DNA of 19,596 bases from Christensenella sp. UBA3857 (lineage in GTDB: Bacteria > Bacillota > Clostridia > Christensenellales > CAG-138): contig DGHD01000034.1 of NCBI GenBank assembly GCA_002392505.1, positions 1 to 19,596 on the forward strand. Reading direction: 5' to 3'. Shown piece by piece: positions 14,501 to 19,333 of the stretch; position 1 is the first letter of the stretch, and each line of letters opens with the position of its first letter. Made by a program: the position numbers and the translations under genes. The notes under the pieces are model-generated. The model was not told where the DNA came from. It searched no databases and was given only the letters and a program-made list of their open reading frames with translations.

Positions 14501-15238
14501 TACACCTGTGAGATAGACGGGCTCGATATCACGAACACATGGCATAAGGAGGATTTCACCATCTCCGGCACGAAGATCTGGCAGGATGGGAATGATGCGG
14601 ACGGCATCCGCCCGGAGACCGTCACGATCCGCCTGCTTGCGGACGGCGTGGAGGTCGCTTCCGCCGTGACCTCAAGGGCGGGCGACTGGAAGTATTTCTT
14701 CCCGAATCAGCCGAAGACGAAGGACGGCAGGACGATCCGCTACACCGTAACCGAGGACCCCGTCCCCGGTTACGAGATGAGGACCGACGGGTATAACGTG
14801 ATCAACTTCCATTACAGCGGCGTGCTGAGGATCAGCGTGACCCGCTCCGCCGAGGACGCCACGAGGGAGCAGAGCTTCATCTTCGCGGTCGAAGGGCCGG
14901 ACGGCGAGAATGCGCTGTCTCTCGAAGTTATGATCGTGCTTGCGGCCGGAGAAACGAGCGCAAGCGCCGTGATAAAAGCCCTGCCCGCCGGCAATTACAC
15001 CGTTGAGGAGCATTCGGACTGGAGCTGGCGCTATGGCGCAGCCTCGGCCCAAACCGCCAGGGTCGAGCGCGGTAAGACCGCGGAGGTCAGCTTCGGCGAG
15101 GCTGTTGAAAACCGATACTGGCTCGACGGCTGCGGCTCGGATGGCTCCGGGAGCGCTGTCGCAGCTTCCTTCACGCATACCGCTGCGATCCTGCCCGACC
15201 CGGACGAGGATAAAAAGCGTTACAGACAAAACGTCTGA
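8513..15238 (+). CDS. Giant (2241-residue) secreted multidomain Cna_B/isopeptide-type surface protein
   Basis: Ribosome site AGGAGG lies 7 nt before the ATG; signal peptide residues 1-27 end PVSA. Residues about 30-610 are a unique beta-rich region with a GQTGQTGQTG run near 434 and Cys pairs (HTCAAVGEAGC, DGTCPH). From about 617 to 2200 come beta modules of about 100-200 residues, many of Cna_B (prealbumin-like) type. The K-x-W isopeptide Lys motif is present in RKSW (766), EKEW (about 1478), IKRW (about 1687), SKFW (about 1921) and TKIW (2021). A pilin Spy0128/FctA-like module starts MTVKKTVEGHP near 1346. The clearest Cna_B repeats are near 1245, 1917 and 2013, with RPESV/RPETV and YTVTEDPVPGYE. 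Modules near 1473 and 1681 carry long helical insertions. The C-terminus (NRYWLDGCGSDG then a 30-residue polar tail) has no LPXTG, membrane segment or dockerin, so retention is unclear. A role as adhesin or scaffold is inferred. Last gene of the operator-controlled operon. Confidence 0.85.
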   Translation: MKTNMIKKYFTLLLAAIMLFASLPVSAMIEAVGKNSSEPAVTTEIVDVPASSPAETAAAPAASDQVEYEAVSGTVNIVGEVLANAFNSIEEDPERTRSLLESYPTEEHEPEYYEASLRIRYLADGGDEPNYLVYRDSFLIIPEEQSADYETAYSEDGLTVIITPAIPAEALADRTGIVFLHENIGCDEVLVFAEEPELAEDSVTLRLKSPQDIALTELFSDGKLEYKGDGSQAPGNQGVSVDFETNPSGTNWEGEITSFEPSWPSASVYVNVWKLKFELVLNLKFDMDFRLHTTGASGGRESVTIAGVHVPIKLFTINVLYKLQTEFYDNVPLEMEGTISTDIDITMNLLFGTRISKYRNPVVLNRLNILDESWVNRDVRFYIGSQLLIQGGFLEISINLWFYTVQIGPVLSLNYDNRGGCYITARLEKDTFTPGQTGQTGQTGIHTCAAVGEAGCIDITIREVHRSSIYFKIDLYFDDWSFYFIDSGEVEDSTRYFYNSLTFNSGIKDGTCPHIFYKVPVAVWQNDSKTQPAPNMAVGVGDSLTLTEAERTLVSAVSDSQGRATLYLPYRRLHCYNIIASGVLDGMSVAGSALQPQDMQAGVNQTVNVILHSDSKLTIKTEIVWRVDAENKDIPAWEDFFLRLVLLRREAGSNASWQQVGDYINASYENGWRVNDITPPKFGFRDGKAFLYEYRVRIIDAYVGIVTPENDNVILNMSIPAYTDATGNTEPAHRNDFYISYQEERTDDTIFMTVSAEAVMNIRMRKSWVLSDSANKAEQVYLALLQKPAAGWENRAEERAVPDEWVMALDPLGGGSETIKSLIAADVLSVGDDLSSIENRPLAIVKVSDDNSWSQSCIVPKYRSGVRMQYMAYELDSSVMENMLRYEYDLTSRASVKSFGNYNSLPGAATLNYDAQMTAIVVNTDPLPENTISGTIRWKSTSYANYSPTDYVVLSILKDGVKIRELRLNKDECTIQTNLWYWKLTLDDYDPEAEYTVEEYIPFGDEGPLWVGMAFGLNLLNHAIQYESVFAEAQAVFDIPPEDISQIDIGAVDYATGKGGWDFTLQKQNDWWTYNTDRKKNEVADISNYIVEAPNISGYTTIKERPYAYTNAGIGNLCYRFTVRYICVSNNLHIHIDQQWENASGMPSDAVPQSVFAEVFRDDEMISREQIVNNGRPYSDVVVFKDPDGNSLSRSDGSGKKFIYSVRVDKPDGFKVTITKTSETKDDIYFRVTYTWVGSDYMNVAGTVTWEGDEGHEDLRPESVQLTVVNKNEEYVKTVTVPVNSDGRFEAKYLPGHDAEGNELTYSVIESHVYGYTAAYSEPVFDEQTRTWTCNVTNKLTGYYPMTVKKTVEGHPENENEEYKFRLDPKFGYEGEDQTYPQPLKNDLTINGAGETKAEFFIDEDGIYIYSLNEIKGEDEACKYDEAVREVLVVKSTNPDGTVKFKSWVTKEGEVPTDDNSTNIAEFVNRYPSLTIEKEWDIDLEKKDRPSSIEALVQQKKDGKWVNVELVELNGDNDWTAKVFIDGDSEGAELRVRELSEETALAELINSLKESLTQLTGDTYVSWITQIKLQAGSYYEMLPDSIKDAADEGLDKLKETLNAKEEDLFDKLMEKIELAAATNRIVYDEDDSDKGETTNEVTYHVDEYVSVLSGGTEDAHVTKYKVEYKKSGSTYTITNMAILEIDVIKRWIGIGVDDDDMPDSAWVVLMCSPKEGALDSALDLASAAGIDIGGVLDYEFPVINPEEGGKDALTLLSELTIGLDVSMIGKLAEKIFGIKIPKLAVAKVDEDCDWKAEFVLSKYNCGIPMDYKGAELWSEIIRQIIKYLIGFSLPVSFNPFDGYISIPTKAIPTILGIENPEDILDLSGLAGKALEKAKSLTMDDISNFGWSTVVDDYHLMANVINIKIDWDHDDDDTLSGSKFWADDDEDKRPDYILIHVKDADGDIEGSPITLRKSEFAGQDEWTWSIDKPEDASPFTYYYVSEEYPASYEYKDDYTCEIDGLDITNTWHKEDFTISGTKIWQDGNDADGIRPETVTIRLLADGVEVASAVTSRAGDWKYFFPNQPKTKDGRTIRYTVTEDPVPGYEMRTDGYNVINFHYSGVLRISVTRSAEDATREQSFIFAVEGPDGENALSLEVMIVLAAGETSASAVIKALPAGNYTVEEHSDWSWRYGAASAQTARVERGKTAEVSFGEAVENRYWLDGCGSDGSGSAVAASFTHTAAILPDPDEDKKRYRQNV
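9813..9839 (+). repeat. 9-bp tandem repeat inside the giant gene (GQT units)
   Basis: Three tandem units of CGGGGCAAA (the last CGGGGCAGA) encode GQTGQTGQT. The run lies in a linker between two beta regions and could vary in copy number by slippage without changing frame. Confidence 0.7.
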
Positions 15239-15259
15239 TATTAACTGACATTAAAGAAT

Positions 15260-15295
15260 CTGCTGCAGGAGAAACGATCACTGCAGCAGTTTTTT
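15260..15295 (+). terminator. Strong rho-independent terminator of the surface-protein operon
   Basis: CTGCTGCAG (15260-15268) pairs perfectly with CTGCAGCAG (15281-15289) around a 12-nt loop and is followed by six T residues (15290-15295). It lies 21 bp after the giant gene's stop codon, which argues that the gene truly ends there. Confidence 0.9.
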
Positions 15296-15313
15296 CGTTA
15301 TTTGATAATGGTT

Positions 15314-15667
15314 TTAGTCGGCAAGAACGATCTCCCGAATGACCTGTTCCTCCGCTCTTGCCCGGCAGGAGTTCATTCTACGGATCCATTCGAGTTGATT
15401 TCGGGCCTTGAGCTCTTCGGTGACGCCTTCGGCTTTTGCGAGCCGGGAGGTAATGAGGTCGATCTGTTCATTTGCCTCACGATCGATATCGATGAGGTGC
15501 TGAGTCAGGGTGTTCTCCATTAGCATCAACGCGAAGGTGTCGGGCTGATGCTCCTTCAAAAACTTCTTCCGCATTCGTCCGAAGCGGCCGATATCACCGG
15601 TCGGTTGGGGAAGGAGTGTGAGGTCAGGATAGTAATAGTCGCCGTGTTTTGTGTAAGTGATCTCCAT
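15314..15667 (-). CDS. tnpV: TnpV family mobile-element protein
   Basis: 117 residues; ribosome site AGGAGG lies 8 nt before the ATG. The sequence follows the TnpV family throughout: an N-terminal YTKHGDYYYPDLTL, then IGRFGRMRKKFLKEHQP, a central helical part (LTQHLIDIDREANEQIDLI), and AEGVTEELKA...EWIRRMNSCRARAEEQVIREI. The length equals the usual one. TnpV proteins accompany large serine recombinases in Tn4451-type and other clostridial mobilizable or conjugative elements; their molecular role is not established. It is the second gene of a two-gene unit, 14 bp after the CD1845-like gene. No recombinase adjoins it here; the nearest is at 1-97, about 15 kb away, so the pair may be a remnant or part of a larger element. 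Confidence 0.85.
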   Translation of the reverse strand: MEITYTKHGDYYYPDLTLLPQPTGDIGRFGRMRKKFLKEHQPDTFALMLMENTLTQHLIDIDREANEQIDLITSRLAKAEGVTEELKARNQLEWIRRMNSCRARAEEQVIREIVLAD

Positions 15668-15681
15668 AATTATTTCCTCCT

Positions 15682-15972
15682 TTATGATTTAATGAATTCC
15701 GCGATGGGTTCCTGTGCCGCTTCCAGCAGGCCGGTCATTATCCCCGCAATAATCGGAACGACGATCAGCAGCACGCCGATTGTCAACAGCTGAAGCATGA
15801 GCTCCTTTGAGCCGCAGCCAATTATCAGCAGTAACAGGTCATACATGAGCAGCAGTCCTCCGCCGAACGTAAGCACAAACGCCGCCGCTCCTGACGCGAG
15901 CTTGAACGCAAGCTTCAGCACTGCAAGCAGCAGCCACACCGGAACGAGCAGTATTTTGAAGACGGTCCGCAT
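15682..15972 (-). CDS. CD1845-like small membrane protein of conjugative elements
   Basis: 96 residues from ATG 15972, 8 nt after AAGGAGG; an ATG at 15978 is only 2 nt from that site and is less likely. Hydrophobic stretches cover about residues 5-18, 24-50 and 56-80, with a polar tail EAAQEPIAEFIKS. The opening MRTVFKILLVPVWLLLAVLK and the overall shape resemble the CD1845-type membrane proteins of clostridial conjugative transposons. That assignment rests on recalled similarity, and function is unknown. It is the first gene of a unit with tnpV, whose ribosome site nearly overlaps its stop codon. Confidence 0.6.
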   Translation of the reverse strand: MRTVFKILLVPVWLLLAVLKLAFKLASGAAAFVLTFGGGLLLMYDLLLLIIGCGSKELMLQLLTIGVLLIVVPIIAGIMTGLLEAAQEPIAEFIKS

Positions 15973-16002
15973 AGTCATGTCCTCCTTCGAGTTTCTGAGA
16001 AC

Positions 16003-16031
16003 ATGATAGCAGACCGCACTCTATTTGACGA
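16003..16031 (-). promoter_or_regulatory. Probable promoter of the CD1845-like/tnpV unit
   Basis: On the minus strand, -35 TCGTCA (16031-16026, 4 of 6 matches) and -10 TATCAT (16008-16003) are 17 bp apart. It is suitably placed 30 bp upstream of the start codon. The weak -35 keeps confidence moderate. Confidence 0.5.
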
Positions 16032-16054
16032 ATGTGCGAAATGATTTCAAAAAG

Positions 16055-16090
16055 AAAATCGAGATAAGCTCAATGCCTACCTCGATTTTT
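16055..16090. terminator. Possible bidirectional hairpin terminator
   Basis: AAAATCGAG (16055-16063) pairs with CTCGATTTT (16081-16089) around a 17-nt loop and is followed on the plus strand by a T-rich run. It lies just upstream of the tnpV unit promoter and may insulate it from the plus-strand genes, or be a regulatory leader. The large loop makes it less certain. Confidence 0.45.
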
Positions 16091-16233
16091 CTTTGCCTTT
16101 TCTGTGCCTTAATTCTTGTTTCTTTGTGTATCCTTATCAGGAATGCTCCACCGTTACGATTTTTTAACGCTCTCGCTTCGCTCGCCTGTGCGTGCGTCTT
16201 AACCTGCGTCCCAACAACTATATTTCCTTCCGG

Positions 16234-16263
16234 TTGTCATCCTCCCCCGTTCTGTGTTATAAT
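16234..16263 (+). promoter_or_regulatory. Promoter immediately before the 16270 membrane-protein gene
   Basis: -35 TTGTCA (16234-16239, 5 of 6) and a perfect -10 TATAAT (16258-16263) are 18 bp apart. The expected transcription start, about 7 bp after the -10, coincides with the A of the start codon at 16270, so the mRNA may be leaderless. Confidence 0.65.
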
Positions 16264-16269
16264 CATGCC

Positions 16270-16833
16270 ATGGAAAACAGGCGTAAAAAAAGGAATACCG
16301 CGCTCGCCGTGACCTTCGGCGGGATAATGGCGGCGCTCGGAGTCGGGATAATGCTCGCGGGGGGCGCTTTGGGCATAGCCACGTACGCCGCGCCGCTCCT
16401 GGCTTCCGCGTGTCTCATCCCCGTCGTGAGGGAGTTCGGCAAGGGAAGGGCGTTCCTCGCGTTTCTTGCCGCGGCGATACTCTCGCTCTTTCTCTGCGCC
16501 GACAAGGAGTGCGCGTTCTTTTACGTTTTCATCGGCTATTATCCTATCGTAAAGCAGTTTTTCGAGCGTCCGCAAAGGCGCTTCGTCCGATTCCTTCTGA
16601 AGCTTATCCTGTTTGCGGGGGCGATCGGCACGATGTACCTTTTCCTTTATTACGTGCTCAGGCTCGGCGCGCTGATCGAGGAGTTCGGCGAATACGGTCT
16701 GGGCTTCGAGCTTATCATGTACGCGCTGCTCGTCGCCGTGATGCTCTTTTACGACAGGGCGGTCGGCGCGGCGGATATGCTGTACGTCAAAAGGATCCGC
16801 CCTAAGCTCAAGTTTCTCGACAGAGGGCGCTGA
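16270..16833 (+). CDS. Polytopic membrane protein of unknown function
   Basis: 187 residues from ATG 16270. A basic N-terminus (MENRRKKRN) is followed by about five or six membrane segments: 10-31, 33-50, 60-78, 80-92, 105-127 and 142-160. There is a conserved-looking FIGYYPIVKQFFERP loop in the middle and a basic tail RIRPKLKFLDRGR. The layout recalls clostridial membrane proteins related to DUF2232 or ECF-transporter S components, but no family is firmly recognised. A start at 16192 would lie upstream of the promoter and is rejected. No ribosome site precedes ATG 16270, in keeping with a leaderless mRNA. The MATE gene follows after 62 bp with its own promoter. Confidence 0.7.
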   Translation: MENRRKKRNTALAVTFGGIMAALGVGIMLAGGALGIATYAAPLLASACLIPVVREFGKGRAFLAFLAAAILSLFLCADKECAFFYVFIGYYPIVKQFFERPQRRFVRFLLKLILFAGAIGTMYLFLYYVLRLGALIEEFGEYGLGFELIMYALLVAVMLFYDRAVGAADMLYVKRIRPKLKFLDRGR

Positions 16834-16838
16834 TATAC

Positions 16839-16866
16839 TTGCATTAAGTATTTCTTTTGATATAAT
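16839..16866 (+). promoter_or_regulatory. Promoter of the MATE transporter gene
   Basis: -35 TTGCAT (16839-16844, 4 of 6) and a perfect -10 TATAAT (16861-16866) are 16 bp apart. The start of transcription is expected near 16873, leaving a leader of about 23 nt with ribosome site GGAGAG. Confidence 0.6.
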
Positions 16867-16895
16867 TATGGGTATCACACCCGGAGAGATCTGTT

Positions 16896-18293
16896 ATGGC
16901 AGTAAAAACCAGGCGTTTCATCGGCGATAAGGCGTTCTACCGCAAGCTTTTCGCGGTCATGCTGCCGATACTCGTTCAAAACGTAATAACCAATTTCGTG
17001 GGGCTTTTGGACAATATCATGGTCGGCCGCCTCGGCACGGAGCAGATGAGCGGCGTCGCCATTGTCAATCAGCTTATTTTCGTTTACGCGCTCTGCATTT
17101 TCGGCGGGATCTCCGGCGCCGGCATTTTCACCACGCAGTTCTACGGCTCGAAGGACGACGAGGGCGTGCGCCATACCGTGCGCGTCAAGTTCTACATCAT
17201 ACTGATCGCCACCGCCGTTTTCGCCGCCGCCTTCCTGTTCTTCGGGGACAAGCTCATATCCCTCTTCCTGCACGAGGGCAAGGAGGATCTCGACCTTGCG
17301 GCGACGCTCGAATACGGCAAACAATACCTTGCCGTAATGGTCTGGCAGGCGCTGCCCTTCGCGGTGATGCAGGTGTATTCCGGCACTCTGCGCGAAACGG
17401 GCGAGACCGTCGTTCCCATGTTCGCCGGCATCACGGCGATATTCGTCAACCTGTTCCTCAACTGGGTGTTCATTTTCGGCAAGCTCGGCGCGCCGGCGCT
17501 CGGCGTCGAGGGCGCGGCGCTCGCAACGCTCATAGCAAGGCTCGTGGAGTTCTCGGTCGTCGTCGTCTGGGCGCACACGCACACGAAGCGCTTCACCTAT
17601 CTGAGGGGGCTCTACAAGTCCCCCAAGGTGCCGGGCAGGCTGCTTAAAAAGATCGCGGCAAAGGGCACTCCTCTGCTCCTTAACGAGGTGCTTTGGGCGA
17701 GCGGCATGACCGTGCTCAACCAGTGCTATTCCCAAAGGGGGCTCGAGGTGGTCTCCGCCGTCAACATCTCCTCCACCGTTTCGAATCTCTTCTTCTGCTC
17801 GTTCTTCGCCATGGGCTCGACCGTTTCGATAATCGTCGGTCAGCTGCTTGGCGCGGGCGAATTCGAACGCGCCGTCGACGAGGACAGGAAGCTCGTCGCG
17901 TTCTCCGTGACGCTCTGCACTCTGACCGGCATAGTCATGGCGGCGGTCGCTCCGCTGATCCCCCGCATCTACAATACGACGGACGCCGTCAAGTCGCTCG
18001 CGTGCGAGCTCCTTATCGTCTCCGCCTGCATGATGCCGCTCGACGCATTCACCAACGCGAGCTATTTCACGCTGCGCTCCGGCGGCAAAACGTTCATCAC
18101 GTTCCTGTTTGATTCGGGCTTCGTCTGGGCGGTCTGCGTGCCCGTCGCGTTCGTGATCTCAAGGTTCACCGGAATCCCCATACTGCCCATGTTCATTATC
18201 GTCCGCGGGCTCGATCTTATCAAGTGCATAATAGGCTTTATACTTATCAAGAAACGCGCGTGGGTCAACAACCTGACCGTGGAAAACGGATAA
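16896..18293 (+). CDS. MATE family multidrug/cation exporter
   Basis: 465 residues, the usual MATE length, with about 12 membrane segments in two pseudo-symmetric halves. The N-terminal half shows the family pattern PILVQNVITNFVGLLDNIMVGRLGTEQMSGVAIVNQL, here split over residues about 23-60. The second half shows the related EVLWASGMTVLNQCYSQRG...VSAVNISSTVSNLFF near 266-306. Family members export cationic drugs or metabolites in exchange for Na+ or H+; the substrate here is unknown. Ribosome site GGAGAG lies 7 nt before the ATG. It has its own promoter, and the NlpC/P60 lipoprotein gene follows after 65 bp on the same strand with no strong terminator between, so read-through is possible. One TTGGACA lies inside the gene (17007) but is unpaired. 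Confidence 0.93.
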   Translation: MAVKTRRFIGDKAFYRKLFAVMLPILVQNVITNFVGLLDNIMVGRLGTEQMSGVAIVNQLIFVYALCIFGGISGAGIFTTQFYGSKDDEGVRHTVRVKFYIILIATAVFAAAFLFFGDKLISLFLHEGKEDLDLAATLEYGKQYLAVMVWQALPFAVMQVYSGTLRETGETVVPMFAGITAIFVNLFLNWVFIFGKLGAPALGVEGAALATLIARLVEFSVVVVWAHTHTKRFTYLRGLYKSPKVPGRLLKKIAAKGTPLLLNEVLWASGMTVLNQCYSQRGLEVVSAVNISSTVSNLFFCSFFAMGSTVSIIVGQLLGAGEFERAVDEDRKLVAFSVTLCTLTGIVMAAVAPLIPRIYNTTDAVKSLACELLIVSACMMPLDAFTNASYFTLRSGGKTFITFLFDSGFVWAVCVPVAFVISRFTGIPILPMFIIVRGLDLIKCIIGFILIKKRAWVNNLTVENG

Positions 18294-18347
18294 AAAGCAA
18301 CCGGCGAGGACCGTCCCCGGCGGGTGGTTTTCCCACGAAAGCTTAAC

Positions 18348-18357
18348 GAGGTACCTC
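18348..18357. promoter_or_regulatory. Palindrome covering the ribosome site of the NlpC/P60 gene
   Basis: GAGGTACCTC is a perfect 10-bp palindrome that contains the GAGG ribosome site and ends just before the ATG at 18359. Two mRNA copies or a local fold could mask the site. The effect is speculative. Confidence 0.3.
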
Positions 18358-18358
18358 A

Positions 18359-19114
18359 ATGAAACTCAACTTAAAGACCGCGGCGGCGGCAATGCTTGTG
18401 CTTACTGCACTTTTATCGGCGGGCTGCTCCGGCAAAACAGACAGTATGGAGACAGGCGCGGGCGTCGTCTCGCTGGATCCCGTCACCGCAGAGCCGACCG
18501 AGGCTCTGCCCACCCCCGAGCCCACTCCGGAGCCCACTCCCGAGCCGACGGAGGATCCTTCCGACATACGCCTGATCTACGAAGCGGAGCTCAATGAGAT
18601 CACCGCCCGCAACGAGTATTCCTCCGAAACGCAGCGGATAATGGTCGAATCGGCGCTTTCGCTCTACGGCAAGGTGAGCTATTTTTGGGGCGGCAAGAGC
18701 TATTATAAGGGCTTCGACCCCGAATGGGGCAAGCCCTACAAGGTCACGAGTGCGGGCGATCCCACCACGGGCGAGATCCATCCCTACGGGCTCGACTGCT
18801 CCGGCTACATAAGCTGGTGCGGCGTGCAGCTCGGCAAGGGCGCAGAGTGGACGAGCAAAAACATCGGCGAGGGCACCTGGCACCAGTGGTCCAATTCCGT
18901 GGACGTTGAAGCGGGCGATATACGCCTCGGCGACGTCGTCTTCCAGAACACCTACCCCGGCGCCGAGACGCAGCATGTCGGCATAGTCGTCGGCTTCCTC
19001 GAAAACGGCGATCCCGTCATCGCCCACTGCTCCTGCACGGAGGGCGGCGTCGTCGTAACCACCGCGGGCGATACCTTCAATTTTTACAGACGATTCAAAT
19101 TCATGATAGGATGA
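18359..19114 (+). CDS. NlpC/P60-type cell-wall hydrolase lipoprotein
   Basis: 251 residues. The signal peptide ends in lipobox LLSAGC (Cys23), so the protein is lipid-anchored outside the membrane. A Pro/Thr/Glu linker of PEPT repeats (about 50-66) acts as a spacer. The C-terminal domain (about 90-251) is NlpC/P60-like: nucleophile Cys147 in GLDCSGYISW, catalytic His206 in TQHVGIVVGF, and a possible third polar residue His223 in IAHCSC. The family cleaves peptidoglycan stem peptides, usually gamma-D-Glu to diamino-acid bonds. The insertion YYKGFDPEWGKPYKVTSAGD between the active-site helix and the preceding YFWGGKS strand is typical of clostridial forms. Ribosome site GAGGT (18348-18352) lies 6 nt before the ATG and forms half of the palindrome GAGGTACCTC. 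It may be co-transcribed with the MATE gene. Confidence 0.88.
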   Translation: MKLNLKTAAAAMLVLTALLSAGCSGKTDSMETGAGVVSLDPVTAEPTEALPTPEPTPEPTPEPTEDPSDIRLIYEAELNEITARNEYSSETQRIMVESALSLYGKVSYFWGGKSYYKGFDPEWGKPYKVTSAGDPTTGEIHPYGLDCSGYISWCGVQLGKGAEWTSKNIGEGTWHQWSNSVDVEAGDIRLGDVVFQNTYPGAETQHVGIVVGFLENGDPVIAHCSCTEGGVVVTTAGDTFNFYRRFKFMIG

Positions 19115-19149
19115 AAAAGTGATGCATGCCGACTGACGAGAGAGGCTGA

Positions 19150-19230
19150 TCGATATAATGCCTTGCTGCATTTCGATATAAACGCGGGCGTTTTCGATAT
19201 ACGCATTCGCGTTCGATATGCGCCCGAAGG
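19150..19230. repeat. Array of TTCGATAT-spaced miniature hairpins
   Basis: TCGATAT occurs at 19150, 19173, 19194 and 19213 (spacing 23, 21 and 19 bp), three of the copies as TTCGATAT. After each of the first three comes a short hairpin of different sequence: AATGC-CTTGCT-GCATT, AAACGC-GG-GCGTTT and ACGC-ATTC-GCGT. The fourth unit has no clean stem. The spacer is conserved while the stems differ but keep their pairing, which points to selection for structure. Confidence 0.65.
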
Positions 19231-19238
19231 AGCATGGG

Positions 19239-19270
19239 AATTAGCAATTAGCAATTAGCAATTAGCAATT
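19239..19270 (+). repeat. Tandem repeat of AATTAGC, about 4.5 copies
   Basis: Four perfect copies of the 7-bp unit AATTAGC (19239-19266) are followed by AATT. The unit is likely to vary in copy number among strains. It abuts the hairpin repeat-family block on its right. Confidence 0.9.
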
Positions 19271-19273
19271 GCC

Positions 19274-19333
19274 CCCTCATCCGTCATTTCTCCCTTTGGT
19301 CGAAATGCCACCTTCCCCACCAAGGGGGGAAGG
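19274..19333. repeat. Dispersed hairpin repeat-family element
   Basis: The block begins CCCTCATCCGTC, then has hairpin CATTTC (19285-19290) with GAAATG (19302-19307), then CCTTCCCC (19311-19318) with GGGGAAGG (19326-19333). It resembles short palindromic repeats common between genes in gut Clostridia. The start of a second copy (CCCTCATCCACCGC) appears at 19583 at the window's right edge. Confidence 0.6.

Noticed and set aside
15118..15238. Cell-wall sorting signal at the C-terminus of the giant protein
   Set aside because: No LPXTG-like motif, hydrophobic segment or charged tail is present, and the terminator just after the stop argues against a lost downstream anchor within this sequence.
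17007..17013. A TTGGACA heptamer inside the MATE gene
   Set aside because: No second heptamer 11 bp upstream or downstream and no -10 box in register; it encodes part of the conserved LLDNI stretch.
19150..19230. Possible CRISPR-like array (repeat and variable spacer)
   Set aside because: The conserved part is only 8 bp and the variable parts are self-complementary and about 10-16 bp, with no cas genes nearby.
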